Positions 1-5,821 of a DNA stretch of 5,964 nucleotides are shown one piece after another (positions within the stretch are counted from its first letter, which is position 1; every line of letters starts with the position of its first letter). The DNA comes from Deltaproteobacteria bacterium. Its GTDB lineage: Bacteria > Desulfobacterota > DSM-4660 > Desulfatiglandales > B25-G16. The stretch is taken from assembly GCA_003646875.1 (NCBI GenBank), contig QMLT01000122.1, positions 1 through 5,964 on the forward strand, given 5' to 3'. Both the position numbers and the translations under genes were made by a program. The notes under the pieces are model-generated. The model was given only the letters and a program-made list of their open reading frames with translations. It had not been told where the DNA came from and made no database searches.

Positions 1-284
1 CCATATTCCTTGAGGTTTAATCGTGCAATAAACTTGGCGGCTACTTCATCGGCACAGGAAAAGTCAATAATTCCAATACCGGAAAAATCTAAATTAATGA
101 TCCTTCCTTCATGCTCTTTTTGTATTTCTGCCTCAATCGCTTCTCTAATGATCCTACCGGTCTCTCGGGTAACCATATTCTTAGATCCATTGGTAAGATT
201 TTCGTCCATTAAATCTATAATCCGATATACTTTAATCTCTTTTTCCATAGATAGTTCTTTTTCTTCGTTTTCAATTGAATTCAT
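1..284 (-). CDS. STAS-like domain protein (DUF4325-like), 3' end outside window
   Basis: Read on the minus strand from ATG at 284, this frame is open to the window edge, giving 94 codons without a stop. The C-terminal part of what is visible reads INLDFSGIGIIDFSCADEV (about residues 67-85). That is the pattern of STAS-like/DUF4325 domains: a hydrophobic beta strand, then D-F-S-G, then a helix starting at S-C-A-D-E. The preceding TRETGR-IIREAIEAEI segment fits the helix usually seen before that strand. Such domains typically work in protein-protein switching, as in anti-sigma-antagonist-like systems; the partner here is unknown and would lie left of the window. The first 12 residues are polar and Glu-rich. 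A second ATG at 248 (Met13) starts at MEKEIKVYRI and may be the true start, because the candidate promoter places transcription initiation at about 282. Neither start has a strong Shine-Dalgarno. The family call is by recognition only. Confidence 0.6.
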   Translation of the reverse strand, partial: MNSIENEEKELSMEKEIKVYRIIDLMDENLTNGSKNMVTRETGRIIREAIEAEIQKEHEGRIINLDFSGIGIIDFSCADEVAAKFIARLNLKEY

Positions 285-288
285 TTAT

Positions 289-317
289 AACATATTTGAT
301 ATTTTCTATCTTGTCAA
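289..317 (-). promoter_or_regulatory. Candidate sigma70-type promoter for the STAS-like gene
   Basis: On the minus strand a perfect TTGACA (317-312) is followed, after 17 bases, by TATGTT (294-289), which matches 4 of 6 -10 consensus bases. The surroundings are very A+T-rich. Initiation would fall near 282, practically on the first ATG (284). That implies either a leaderless message or use of the second ATG at 248. Confidence 0.45.
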
Positions 318-525
318 GAAAAAATTAAAAAAATTTGAAAAAAGTTGAATTTAAGATTTATTAAGAGAATTTCTCAGGGAGGATGATGCTTATTTGAGTT
401 CCAGGGAAATTTTTTAGGGAAGATCTTTTAGGTCTACTGATTTGCCAAGGAGGAACTATGCCAGATCGGGCAGTTCCTGATCTGATCATCAGTTTTCCTT
501 TCCAACGCTCAACCAACTTTCTAAC

Positions 526-980
526 TTGCGTAAGGCCCTTAAGGGACTTCGATGGCTTTTATTTAAGCATTCCTCAAGATGTTCCAAAAAAGATACCCGC
601 ATCTTGAATCCCCTACGCAAAGGCAATCGTCGCATCCATCGGGCATGGATATTAAAGGATGAGTTTGAGCAGTTTTGGGCAAGGCCCCTTGGGCTGCCAA
701 GAGGTTTGTCAAGCGTTGGATGACCACTGCTCTTAAAAGTCGTATCGAACCTATTAGAAAATTTGTCAAAACCATTAAGAAAGACATTAACCGAATCCTT
801 CCCTTTGCTGGATCTCAATTGACCAATGCAATAGCTGAAGGGTTGAATAGGATCATAAAGATGATTAAGAACCGTGCCAGTGGATTTAGAACCTTAGAGG
901 CATTTTCTGATATTATTTTTCTCACCATTGGTGGCCTTAATATCCCTGCACAAATTCCTGTTAAATTTCGTGCAATATAA
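526..980 (+). pseudogene. Decayed ISL3-family transposase, C-terminal half, frameshifted
   Basis: Two overlapping plus-strand frames together give the C-terminal half of an ISL3-type (IS204/IS1001/IS1096/IS1165) transposase. The first frame, recognisable from 526 to about 680, carries LKGLRWLLFK, then GNRRIHRAWILKDEFEQFW. These match the family's LKG-RWLL and N-R-L--AY-LKE-L--LW segments. The match then continues one frame over, from about 681, as PWAAKRFVKRW, ALKSRIEPIRKF, LTNAIAEGLNRIIKMIKNRA and SGFRTLEAFSD, ending at TAA 978-980. The last part is the conserved N--E--N--I---K--A-GFR block around the final acidic catalytic residue. The frame switch lies within about 672-695. The N-terminal zinc-binding and HTH region and the first DDE residues are missing: the first frame is closed by TGA at 478-480 and nothing upstream matches. 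The product cannot be active. No convincing terminal inverted repeats were found, so the element's ends are unknown. Confidence 0.82.
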
Positions 981-982
981 GT

Positions 983-1000
983 ATACTGTAGACACAGTAT
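983..1000 (+). terminator. 7-bp hairpin just after the transposase stop
   Basis: ATACTGT (983-989) and ACAGTAT (994-1000) form a perfect 7-bp stem around the loop AGAC, starting two bases after the transposase stop codon. It is A+T-rich. The nearest T-run (1018-1023) is 17 bases further on, so it is a poor fit to an intrinsic terminator. It could instead belong to the 3' end of the insertion element. Confidence 0.3.
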
Positions 1001-1044
1001 CAGTCATATTCTATGGGTTTTTTGTTTATTAACATTTATCTCTT

Positions 1045-1070
1045 CTTTGCGTCTTTGCGCCTTGGTGGCT
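1045..1070. repeat. Octamer-periodic intergenic repeat (CTTTGCGT/CTTTGCGC/CTTGGTGG)
   Basis: Three consecutive 8-base units, CTTTGCGT, CTTTGCGC and CTTGGTGG, are followed by a further CT. The block is distinctly richer in G and C than the A+T-rich DNA on both sides and lies between the transposase remnant and the next gene. From memory, very similar strings (on the other strand CCACCAAGGCGCAAAGACGC) recur in non-coding DNA of many environmental bacteria, so this is probably one copy of a dispersed repeat. The recollection could not be checked, and no second copy occurs in this window. Confidence 0.5.
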
Positions 1071-1144
1071 GAATACAAAAATTCAAGCAATTTCTTAGTT
1101 GAACTTATAGAGATAATACTTTTAATTATCAGCGGTTATTTCCC

Positions 1145-1174
1145 TTGACGGTCTGATTTTACCGGAAGTAGTAT
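1145..1174 (+). promoter_or_regulatory. Candidate promoter for the deaminase-family gene
   Basis: TTGACG (1145-1150, 5 of 6 bases of the -35 consensus) is followed after 18 bases by TAGTAT (1169-1174, 4 of 6 of the -10 consensus). Initiation near 1181 would give a leader of about 68 bases, starting at a small bulged hairpin (TATCTTTAG 1182-1190 with CTAAGATA 1195-1202). I see no purine riboswitch core in this leader. Confidence 0.35.
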
Positions 1175-1233
1175 GACAGCCTATCTTTAGCAATCTAAGA
1201 TAAAAATGTATAAGTGGTTAAGATCTCAGGAGC

Positions 1234-1239
1234 GAGGAG
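1234..1239 (+). promoter_or_regulatory. Ribosome binding site of the deaminase-family gene
   Basis: GAGGAG lies 9 bases before ATG 1249, a normal Shine-Dalgarno distance, and fixes that start. A second weaker purine run, AGGAG at 1228-1232, lies just upstream. Confidence 0.7.
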
Positions 1240-1248
1240 TGCTTTAGC

Positions 1249-3027
1249 ATGAAAAGATATGGTTTACTTTCGATAGGGGGTTCAGATGGCGCCCAGGAAG
1301 TAATTAATGTTACCCTGGGCAAGCAAAAGGCCGATTTAGCTTTAATAAACGGGAAACTCCTCAATGTATATACCGGTGAGTTATTAGATCATTATTCAGT
1401 GACTATTAAGGGTGAGTGGATTGCCTATGCAGGAAGTGACCCAGAAGATACGATTGGCCCAAATACTAACGTAATTGATGTCAAGGGCAAAACCATTATT
1501 CCAGGTCTTATTGACGGTCATACTCATCTTGTGTGGCTATCAAATGTAAGCGAGTTTTTGAAATATGCAATGACTGGCGGCACAACAACTATCATAACTG
1601 AAACTATGGAGATCTTTCCTGTAACGGGTTATGAAGGGGTAATTGATTTTTTAGGCTCTCTCAGTGATCAACCTATCAAAATTTTTGCTACAGCACCGTC
1701 TATGGTTTCCATAAGTAAGAAGGCGCGGGGTATTTCAAAGAAGACGCTCAGAAAATTACTTTCAAGGGATGATATTTTAGGGCTGGGCGAGTCTTACTGG
1801 CAGACGGTTTTGCAGGAACCAGAAGAATATCTTCCAATTTTTGCAGAAACCCTTCAATATGGAAAAAGATTGGAAGGGCATTCAGCAGGGGCAAAGAAAG
1901 AAAAACTTATGACATATATAGTCTCCGGTATATCCTCCTGTCATGAGCCGATAAACGCTGAAGAGGTTCTCGAGCGATTAAGGTTGGGTATACATGTTAT
2001 GATACGAGAAGGGAGCATTAGGAGTGATCTTGCTCCTATATCCACAATAAAGGATGCTGGGATTGATTTTAGAAGACTCATTCTGGTTACTGACGGCGTG
2101 GAGCCAGGGGATTTGCTCGAGAAGGGATATATGGAAGTTGTTGTACAGAAGGCTATAGATTTAGGTTTTGATCCGGTACATGCTATTCAGATGGCTACGA
2201 TAAATGTGGCAGAGTATTTTTTTCTGGATGGTGTAGTTGGTGGCGTTGCCCCCGGGAAATATGCTGATATGCTTGTTATTCCCAATCCTGGAATCATTAA
2301 GGCAGAATACGTCATAAGCAAAGGTAAGATCATTGCCAGGGATGGAAATCTTCTGGTATCTCCAAGAAAACATGCCTTTTCAAGGGATAGCCTGAATAGT
2401 ATTCACCTTTCAAGTGAGCTCAAACCCTCTGACTTTACCCTATCGGTTAAAAAAAGATCTACCCACATTAATGTAAGGGTAATAGATCAGGTTACAGATT
2501 TAGTAACCAAAGAGCTCATACTTTCTGTCCCTGTGATTGATGGCGAGATCAGATCAGATGTACGAAAGGATATATTGAAGGTGGCGGCCGTTGACAGAAG
2601 GTATTCTCCAGGGAAGATCTTTGTCGGGCTTATCAGAGGATTTCATTTAAGCGCTGGGGCTATCGCATGCAGTGCCGCCTGGGATACATCGGATATTATT
2701 GTTGTTGGTGAGAATGATACAGATATGGCAGGCGCTGTTAATAGGATTTATGAACTGCAAGGAGGGGCTGTCGTATATGTGAATGGGGAGGTTTTGGCAG
2801 AAATTCCATTGCCTTTATTTGGCGTTATGACCGATATGCCAATTGAGATGCTCGCAAAAAGGATGGAGGAAATTAAACAAATTACAAAGGATTTAGGTTT
2901 CCCTTTTGATGATCCCTTGCTGACACTTGTTACCCTCACAGGTGCAGCTATACCCTTTTTAAGAATATGTGAAGAAGGTCTTGTGAATTTAAAGGATGGA
3001 AAGACATTAGGCCTAATTGTAGATTAA
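1249..3027 (+). CDS. Adenine deaminase family amidohydrolase, divergent (592 aa)
   Basis: This is a complete 592-residue member of the adenine deaminase (COG1001-type) branch of the amidohydrolase superfamily, close to the usual length of about 570-600. Proven relatives convert adenine to hypoxanthine and ammonia in the cytosol for purine salvage. N-terminal beta-sandwich strands (about 27-85) lead into the metal-dependent barrel with PGLIDGHTH (H91, H93), GLGE (E181), GH (H211), CHE (H232) and TD (D282). VAPGKYADMLV (333-343) marks the return to the sandwich. The adenine-deaminase C-terminal domain follows (about 400-592), with AAVDRRYSPGK, VGLIRGFHLSAGAIA, IIVVGENDTDMA and EIPLPLFGVMTD. Several family hallmarks are altered. 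HIESS after the metal pair is HLVWL, DPHE is ETME (118-121), TDD is TDG (281-283), GHID is GYME (293-296) and HDSHN is WDTSD (478-482). The metal core is kept but the adenine-specific and second-site residues are doubtful, so another substrate or loss of activity is possible. ATG 1249 has a good Shine-Dalgarno. recG follows in the same direction after 171 bases. Confidence 0.88.
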   Translation: MKRYGLLSIGGSDGAQEVINVTLGKQKADLALINGKLLNVYTGELLDHYSVTIKGEWIAYAGSDPEDTIGPNTNVIDVKGKTIIPGLIDGHTHLVWLSNVSEFLKYAMTGGTTTIITETMEIFPVTGYEGVIDFLGSLSDQPIKIFATAPSMVSISKKARGISKKTLRKLLSRDDILGLGESYWQTVLQEPEEYLPIFAETLQYGKRLEGHSAGAKKEKLMTYIVSGISSCHEPINAEEVLERLRLGIHVMIREGSIRSDLAPISTIKDAGIDFRRLILVTDGVEPGDLLEKGYMEVVVQKAIDLGFDPVHAIQMATINVAEYFFLDGVVGGVAPGKYADMLVIPNPGIIKAEYVISKGKIIARDGNLLVSPRKHAFSRDSLNSIHLSSELKPSDFTLSVKKRSTHINVRVIDQVTDLVTKELILSVPVIDGEIRSDVRKDILKVAAVDRRYSPGKIFVGLIRGFHLSAGAIACSAAWDTSDIIVVGENDTDMAGAVNRIYELQGGAVVYVNGEVLAEIPLPLFGVMTDMPIEMLAKRMEEIKQITKDLGFPFDDPLLTLVTLTGAAIPFLRICEEGLVNLKDGKTLGLIVD

Positions 3028-3096
3028 AGTTCAGCAGGCTATAAATGGAATAAAAGATATTTAATTCCAAGGCAAGCCCTTGATTCTGCTTTAAGC

Positions 3097-3116
3097 GGAA
3101 ATCCCGCGGGAATTCC
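3097..3116. repeat. 20-bp near-perfect palindrome in the deaminase-recG spacer
   Basis: GGAAATCCCGCGGGAATTCC reads the same on both strands except for one A-A mismatch pair, and its central 10 bp (TCCCGCGGGA) are perfect. There is no loop, so it looks more like a dyad binding site or a cruciform-type element than a terminator, and no T-run follows. It lies 83 bases before the recG start. It could be an operator, a REP-like copy, or chance. Confidence 0.4.
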
Positions 3117-3198
3117 ACAGGTTGAAACATTTGACGGCAAACGTGTATGTCCTCTTCATGCCTGAAAAAAGGCGCCCATACCATTACAAATAGCCATT

Positions 3199-5301
3199 AT
3201 GCCCTCAGACACGGATCTAAATAAACAAAGTCCATACAAGGAAATCCTCAGCCCTGTTAGTTCCCTTAAAGGTGTGGGGAAAGTCATTACGAGAGAACTC
3301 CAGAAGAGGGGAGTTCAGACAGTATATGATCTATTGTATATCCTTCCACGTTCCTACCAGGATAGGAGAAAGTTCATTCCGATTCACAAGATAAAGTCTG
3401 GTGATGCCGCCCTTATCAAGGCCAAGATAATGGAGATAAAAAGACTTAGATTCAGGTACCGGCCAGTGCTTGAAATGCTTGTAGGCAATGAGTATGGGAT
3501 CATATCTGCCAGATGGATAGGAGCGATACAGCACCTGTACAGGTTTAAAAAGGGAGACAATATTATCCTCTATGGCCGATTTCGCGCATCCCCCAAGAAG
3601 ATGCTTGAGACCTATCACCCTGAGATCATAAAGGATGGAAATGAATATGAGATAGGAAGGATATTGCCTGTCTATCCTGAAATAGGGGGAATCTCGCAGC
3701 GAAGGATACGGCGGATCATGATGGATGCCATAAGCCGATTTATTCCAAACTTCGAAGATCCCTTGCCTGCGATGATCAGAGAGCCACGGCGCTTCCTTGA
3801 ACTGGGTGCGGCAATAAAGGAGGTTCACTTCCCGTCAGAATCAAGGCTCGAGGATCTTCGCATTCGAAGATCACCGGCACACAGAAGGCTCATATTTGAT
3901 GAGTTCTTTATGCTCCAACTCACGCTCGCACTCAAAAGGAGCAGGACCTCCCGGCAAAGAGGGATACGATTTGAGATACAAGGTATTCAGGAGCTTTATA
4001 ATTTTCTTCCTTTTAAGCTCACGGGATCTCAAGCAAGTGTAATTCATGAGATTATCACGGACATGAGCAGACCATTTCCCATGAATAGGCTTCTTCAAGG
4101 TGATGTAGGCTGCGGTAAGACCGTGATAGCGCTTATGGCTGCATGGTTAGCAGTACGGAATGGATATCAGGCTGCATTCATGGCACCTACCCAGCTTCTC
4201 GCTGAACAGCACTATCTCAGCACCCTTGATCTCACTCAAAAGATGAATCTCAGAGTAGCGCTTCTTACAAGCGGAATGAGTAACCGTGCCAATGAGGTGA
4301 GAGATGGGGTAAAAAAGGGTACTATAGATATACTCATAGGTACACATGCCCTCATTCAAGAGAGTGTAAAGTTTCACAAACTTGGTCTCGTAATCATTGA
4401 TGAGCAGCACAGATTTGGGGTAGCACAGAGGGCTATTCTCAAGCAGAAGGGAACAAGACCAGATGTGCTCACCATGACTGCTACGCCTATTCCCAGAACA
4501 CTGGGACTCACCCTGTACGGGGATCTTGACATATCAGTGATCGATGGGCTTCCTCCAGGGAGAAAGCCCATTCAGACCAAGCTGTTCCATGAAAGGGATC
4601 GAGGCAAGGTATATGAAATCCTGAGAAAGGAGATAGAAAGAGGAAGGCAGGCCTATATAGTGTATCCTCTAATCGAAGAGTCAGGAAAGATGGACCTGAA
4701 AGATGCCACAAATATGGCTGAGAAGCTCAGAGATATTTTTCCAGATTTCCATATAGCTTTGATACATGGAAAGATGCCCCTCGACCAAAGAAAGGGAATA
4801 ATGGAAAAATTCAAAAAAGGCCTAACAGATATTCTGGTTTCCACGACAGTTATCGAGGTGGGTATAAATATCATCAATGCTACCATTATGGTAATTGAGA
4901 ATGCCGAGAGATTTGGTCTCGCACAGATCCATCAGCTTAGAGGGAGGGTGGGGAGAAGCGCTTATCCCTCAAAATGTCTGCTGCTGGCCTCTTACAAAAA
5001 GACAGGCGATGCCAGGAGAAGGCTGGGAATCATAGAGAAAACCACAGATGGATTCAGGATTTCTGAAGAAGACCTTGCCATAAGGGGCCCAGGAGAATTT
5101 CTGGGTGAGAGGCAATCGGGGTTCTACCAGTTTAGGGTTGCAAATATTATGAGGGATGTAGAGATACTATCTGAGGCAAGGAAAGAGGCATTTAGATTGG
5201 TTGAGCATGATCCCGGGCTTGGCCATAAGACCTACAACCTCTTCAGACAGATGTTCACAGGCAGTCATAGTGGGATAGATGAATTTGCGGGCGTAGCATA
5301 A
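3199..5301 (+). CDS. recG: ATP-dependent DNA helicase RecG
   Basis: A complete 700-residue RecG (E. coli RecG is 693), the cytosolic superfamily-2 helicase that remodels stalled forks and branch-migrates Holliday junctions. The wedge domain opens with LKGVGKVITRELQKRGVQTV and LLYILPRSYQDR (about 23-56) and its OB-fold runs to about 155. The helicase core has the Q-like LTGSQ (274-278), Walker A GDVGCGKT (301-308; Cys where Ser is usual), motif Ia MAPTQLLAEQH (328-338), IGTHAL (380-385), Walker B DEQHRFGV (401-408) and TATPIPRT (427-434). It continues with IHGKM (522-526), STTVIEVGINIINATIMVIE (548-567) and QLRGRVGR (579-586). The C-terminal wedge-coupling (TRG) motif is IRGPGEFLGERQSG (628-641). 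All catalytic motifs look intact. ATG 3199 has no recognisable Shine-Dalgarno, but no ATG, GTG or TTG occurs between the in-frame stop at 3163-3165 and 3199, and a later start would cut into the wedge domain. The gene lacks the long N-terminal extension of some RecGs. Confidence 0.97.
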   Translation: MPSDTDLNKQSPYKEILSPVSSLKGVGKVITRELQKRGVQTVYDLLYILPRSYQDRRKFIPIHKIKSGDAALIKAKIMEIKRLRFRYRPVLEMLVGNEYGIISARWIGAIQHLYRFKKGDNIILYGRFRASPKKMLETYHPEIIKDGNEYEIGRILPVYPEIGGISQRRIRRIMMDAISRFIPNFEDPLPAMIREPRRFLELGAAIKEVHFPSESRLEDLRIRRSPAHRRLIFDEFFMLQLTLALKRSRTSRQRGIRFEIQGIQELYNFLPFKLTGSQASVIHEIITDMSRPFPMNRLLQGDVGCGKTVIALMAAWLAVRNGYQAAFMAPTQLLAEQHYLSTLDLTQKMNLRVALLTSGMSNRANEVRDGVKKGTIDILIGTHALIQESVKFHKLGLVIIDEQHRFGVAQRAILKQKGTRPDVLTMTATPIPRTLGLTLYGDLDISVIDGLPPGRKPIQTKLFHERDRGKVYEILRKEIERGRQAYIVYPLIEESGKMDLKDATNMAEKLRDIFPDFHIALIHGKMPLDQRKGIMEKFKKGLTDILVSTTVIEVGINIINATIMVIENAERFGLAQIHQLRGRVGRSAYPSKCLLLASYKKTGDARRRLGIIEKTTDGFRISEEDLAIRGPGEFLGERQSGFYQFRVANIMRDVEILSEARKEAFRLVEHDPGLGHKTYNLFRQMFTGSHSGIDEFAGVA

Positions 5302-5311
5302 GCTTCAGAAT

Positions 5312-5479
5312 TCACAGTGTAACATTTTTTAAAGCCCCAGAAATCAGCCCTTTTTCACTTCCATTAAGAACTCTATCCAAAAGAAAATTTGTATTTTGTT
5401 CAAGCTGGCTCATAGTCTGTGCAAGGGCCTTAAGTTGGGTCAGTGTTTTTCTTGATTTTTCACGAGATGATAAAGTAAT
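5312..5479 (-). pseudogene. Possible 3' remnant of a minus-strand gene (serine-recombinase-like tail?)
   Basis: On the minus strand a frame ending at TGA 5314-5312 is open back to a stop at 5575-5573. Its last roughly 55 residues, up to about 5479, read like a genuine helical C-terminus: TLTQLKALAQTMSQLEQNTN, then FLLDRVLNGSEKGLISGALK, ending NVTL. The heptad-like Leu spacing and the LLDRV---S---IS-A pattern loosely recall the coiled-coil segment of large serine recombinases (L-LLDRIV-AS---IAAYE-), but no zinc ribbon or catalytic domain is present. Upstream of about 5479 the opposite strand is clearly rarD-derived, so the rest of this open frame is only a shadow. An internal ATG at 5413 would give 33 residues with no clear ribosome binding site. 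This is either a 3' gene scrap left by a deletion or non-coding DNA. Confidence 0.3.
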
Positions 5480-5813
5480 GGCTGGAAAGGCCTTGAAACA
5501 TGTACATTCAACCCAGATTCTGGCACATCGGGTGGTTTGGTCGTTGGTATTGATACTATTTTTGGTCTCTGTTCAACGGCGATGGGAAGAGGTCAACTCC
5601 ACTATATCCCTCTCTCGGAATGCGCCAAGATTTCCATTCACATCCTTTTTACCTGGCACTAATTGGTTAATATATATATGGGCCATAAATACAAACCAGA
5701 TTGTTGAAGCAAGTCTGGGATATTCTATTAATCCGCTTGTGAATGTTTGTTTGTGTATCATTTTTTTATATTACCTGCCACCATTTCATTGCAAGCAGGC
5801 TACATTCAGGTAA
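5478..5813 (+). pseudogene. rarD: Internal fragment of a RarD/EamA-type permease, both ends lost
   Basis: The 111-codon plus-strand frame from ATG 5478 to TAA 5811-5813 is unmistakably RarD-like. It has KALKHV--TQILAHRVVWSL (residues about 4-23), RRWEEV, GTNWLIYIWAINTNQIVEASLGY and SINPLVNV. In intact RarD (about 300 residues, an inner-membrane EamA/DMT-superfamily transporter with ten helices, of unclear substrate) these correspond to roughly residues 25-130. The first transmembrane helix, which should lie immediately upstream, is absent in all plus frames. After NPLVNVCLCIIFLYY the similarity stops where the ERL--LQW segment is expected, and the frame ends 14 codons later. Three hydrophobic helices remain. 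The fragment has no internal stop or frameshift, so the truncation may be fairly recent, but the product could not form a ten-helix transporter. It lies 176 bases after recG, in the same direction, and converges on mnmG. Confidence 0.72.
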
Positions 5814-5820
5814 CTTTTTT
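5771..5820 (+). terminator. Inverted repeat with T-tract between rarD remnant and mnmG
   Basis: TTACCTG (5771-5777) and CAGGTAA (5807-5813) are perfect 7-base inverted arms around a 29-base loop, followed by CTTTTTT (5814-5820). The loop contains GCAGG (5795-5799), which could alternatively pair with CCTGC (5774-5778). On the plus strand this resembles a long-loop intrinsic terminator for readthrough from recG and the rarD remnant, just before the convergent mnmG end. A second small stem, GTAAC (5810-5814) with GTTAC (5821-5825), closes directly on the T-tract and includes the mnmG stop. Confidence 0.35.
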
Positions 5821-5821
5821 G

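Noticed and set aside
10..348. 112-codon plus-strand frame at the left end
   Set aside because: It is the complement of the STAS-like gene; the minus-strand translation has the recognisable LDFSGIGIIDFSCADE motif and this frame has nothing recognisable.
458..607. 49-codon frame from ATG 458 with AAGGAGG four bases upstream
   Set aside because: The spacing is short, the translation is unlike any protein I know, and most of it overlaps the transposase remnant in another frame.
489..818. Minus-strand frames opposite the transposase remnant (489-818, 563-787)
   Set aside because: The plus strand gives clear ISL3 transposase similarity over the same bases; these translations resemble no family I know.
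1085..1248. Purine riboswitch or other known riboswitch upstream of the deaminase gene
   Set aside because: I could not find the three-way junction core or conserved loop sequences; only a small bulged hairpin at 1182-1202 is visible.
3047..3068. GGAAT/ATTCC stem just after the deaminase gene as a terminator
   Set aside because: It is a weak A+T-rich stem with a bulge and no T-run after it.
3131..3159. Promoter for recG starting at TTGACG 3131-3136
   Set aside because: With 17-base spacing the -10 position reads CTTCAT, a poor match, so I did not list it.
2948..3184. 78-codon minus-strand frame over the deaminase-recG spacer
   Set aside because: No recognisable motif; it overlaps the end of the deaminase gene and the spacer palindrome, and has no ribosome binding site I can identify.
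5573..5761. 62-codon minus-strand frame, and possible TGA (selenocysteine) readthrough at 5575-5573 joining it to the downstream minus frame
   Set aside because: The plus strand here is clearly rarD-derived, so the open minus frame is its shadow and no readthrough needs explaining.
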